The notes under the pieces are model-generated. The model had not been told where the DNA came from. It saw only the letters and a list, made by a program, of their open reading frames with translations, and searched no databases. A stretch of DNA of 5,087 bases from Gammaproteobacteria bacterium (GTDB lineage Bacteria; Pseudomonadota; Gammaproteobacteria; Eutrophobiales; Eutrophobiaceae), in the NCBI GenBank assembly GCA_018676275.1, contig JABHFC010000219.1:1-5087 (forward strand), read 5' to 3'. Position 1 is the stretch's first letter. Each line of letters starts with the position of its first letter. Of the stretch, positions 4,872-5,087 are shown piece after piece. A program made the position numbers and the translations under genes.

Positions 4872-5087
4872 AACTATTTACATCGAAGAAGGTGCTAAAG
4901 ATTTACCGTTGACTCAGGAGATATTAGAAAGATTTCCCAATGCGACACAAATCCCGTGTCATCGTTACACGGAAATATTCAATCGTAAGGCACAAAATTT
5001 TCGACTGCAAAAGCTTAAACCGGCATTAATTCTGGCGAATAAATTTGATAAGTTTATATTACCCACGCCTGAAGGATATGGTATTGG
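4864..5087 (+). CDS. Spore photoproduct lyase (SPL) family radical-SAM protein, N-terminal part (3' end outside window)
   Basis: Seventy-four codons are present. The sequence matches the N-terminal domain of SPL-family proteins: IYIEEGAKDLPLTQEILERF (5-24), FNRKAQNFRLQK (39-50), LILANK (55-60) and LPTPEGYGI (66-74). SPL repairs the UV-made thymine dimer called spore photoproduct, using S-adenosylmethionine and a 4Fe-4S cluster. In B. subtilis SplB the cluster cysteines (CxxxCxxC) lie near residue 90, so here they should fall just beyond the window, and the key chemistry cannot be checked. The ATG at 4864 is the only reasonable start, since an in-frame TGA lies at 4852-4854. It overlaps the end of the nucleosidase-like gene by 8 bases, pointing to translational coupling. 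The family call rests on recalled similarity; the true substrate in a non-sporulating bacterium is unknown. Confidence 0.8.
   Translation, partial: MFETIYIEEGAKDLPLTQEILERFPNATQIPCHRYTEIFNRKAQNFRLQKLKPALILANKFDKFILPTPEGYGI

Overview
The window looks like chromosomal DNA of a gammaproteobacterium with a moderately AT-rich genome. The main reason is the fragment of MutH, the methyl-directed mismatch-repair endonuclease, which is largely restricted to Dam-using gammaproteobacteria. A typical proteobacterial DusA and a periplasmic Mip/FkpA-like FKBP fit this. I cannot name the genus. There are no RNA genes, insertion sequences, CRISPR arrays or phage genes; all genes are intact except the two cut by the window edges.

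Left part (1-2340): the 3' end of mutH is followed by dusA (tRNA dihydrouridine synthase A) and by a secreted FKBP-type peptidyl-prolyl isomerase, all on the + strand. A good sigma70-like promoter lies just after the mutH stop, so dusA is probably transcribed separately from mutH. The start of dusA is unusual: the only good Shine-Dalgarno sequence serves a 15-codon out-of-frame ORF that overlaps the dusA start. A 235-base gap separates dusA from the FKBP gene.

Middle (2266-3173): the FKBP gene converges on a short-chain dehydrogenase/reductase (SDR) gene on the - strand. A long hairpin between them is a plausible two-way terminator. The SDR has a clear Rossmann fold, but its catalytic tetrad is altered, with Phe in place of the active-site Tyr. 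Its start faces the next gene across a 59-base AT-rich divergent region containing a perfect 13-base palindrome.

Right part (3174-5087): three + strand genes form a tight operon. They encode a cytoplasmic GT2 glycosyltransferase, a nucleoside phosphorylase/MTAN-like protein with an unusual C-terminal extension, and the N-terminal part of a spore photoproduct lyase (SPL) family radical-SAM protein. The last two genes overlap by 8 bases. SPL is known from endospore formers, whereas this organism is most likely a non-sporulating gammaproteobacterium. The nucleosidase-like protein may clear 5'-deoxyadenosine or a related adenosine product made by the radical-SAM partner. This operon is the part of the window that most deserves follow-up.
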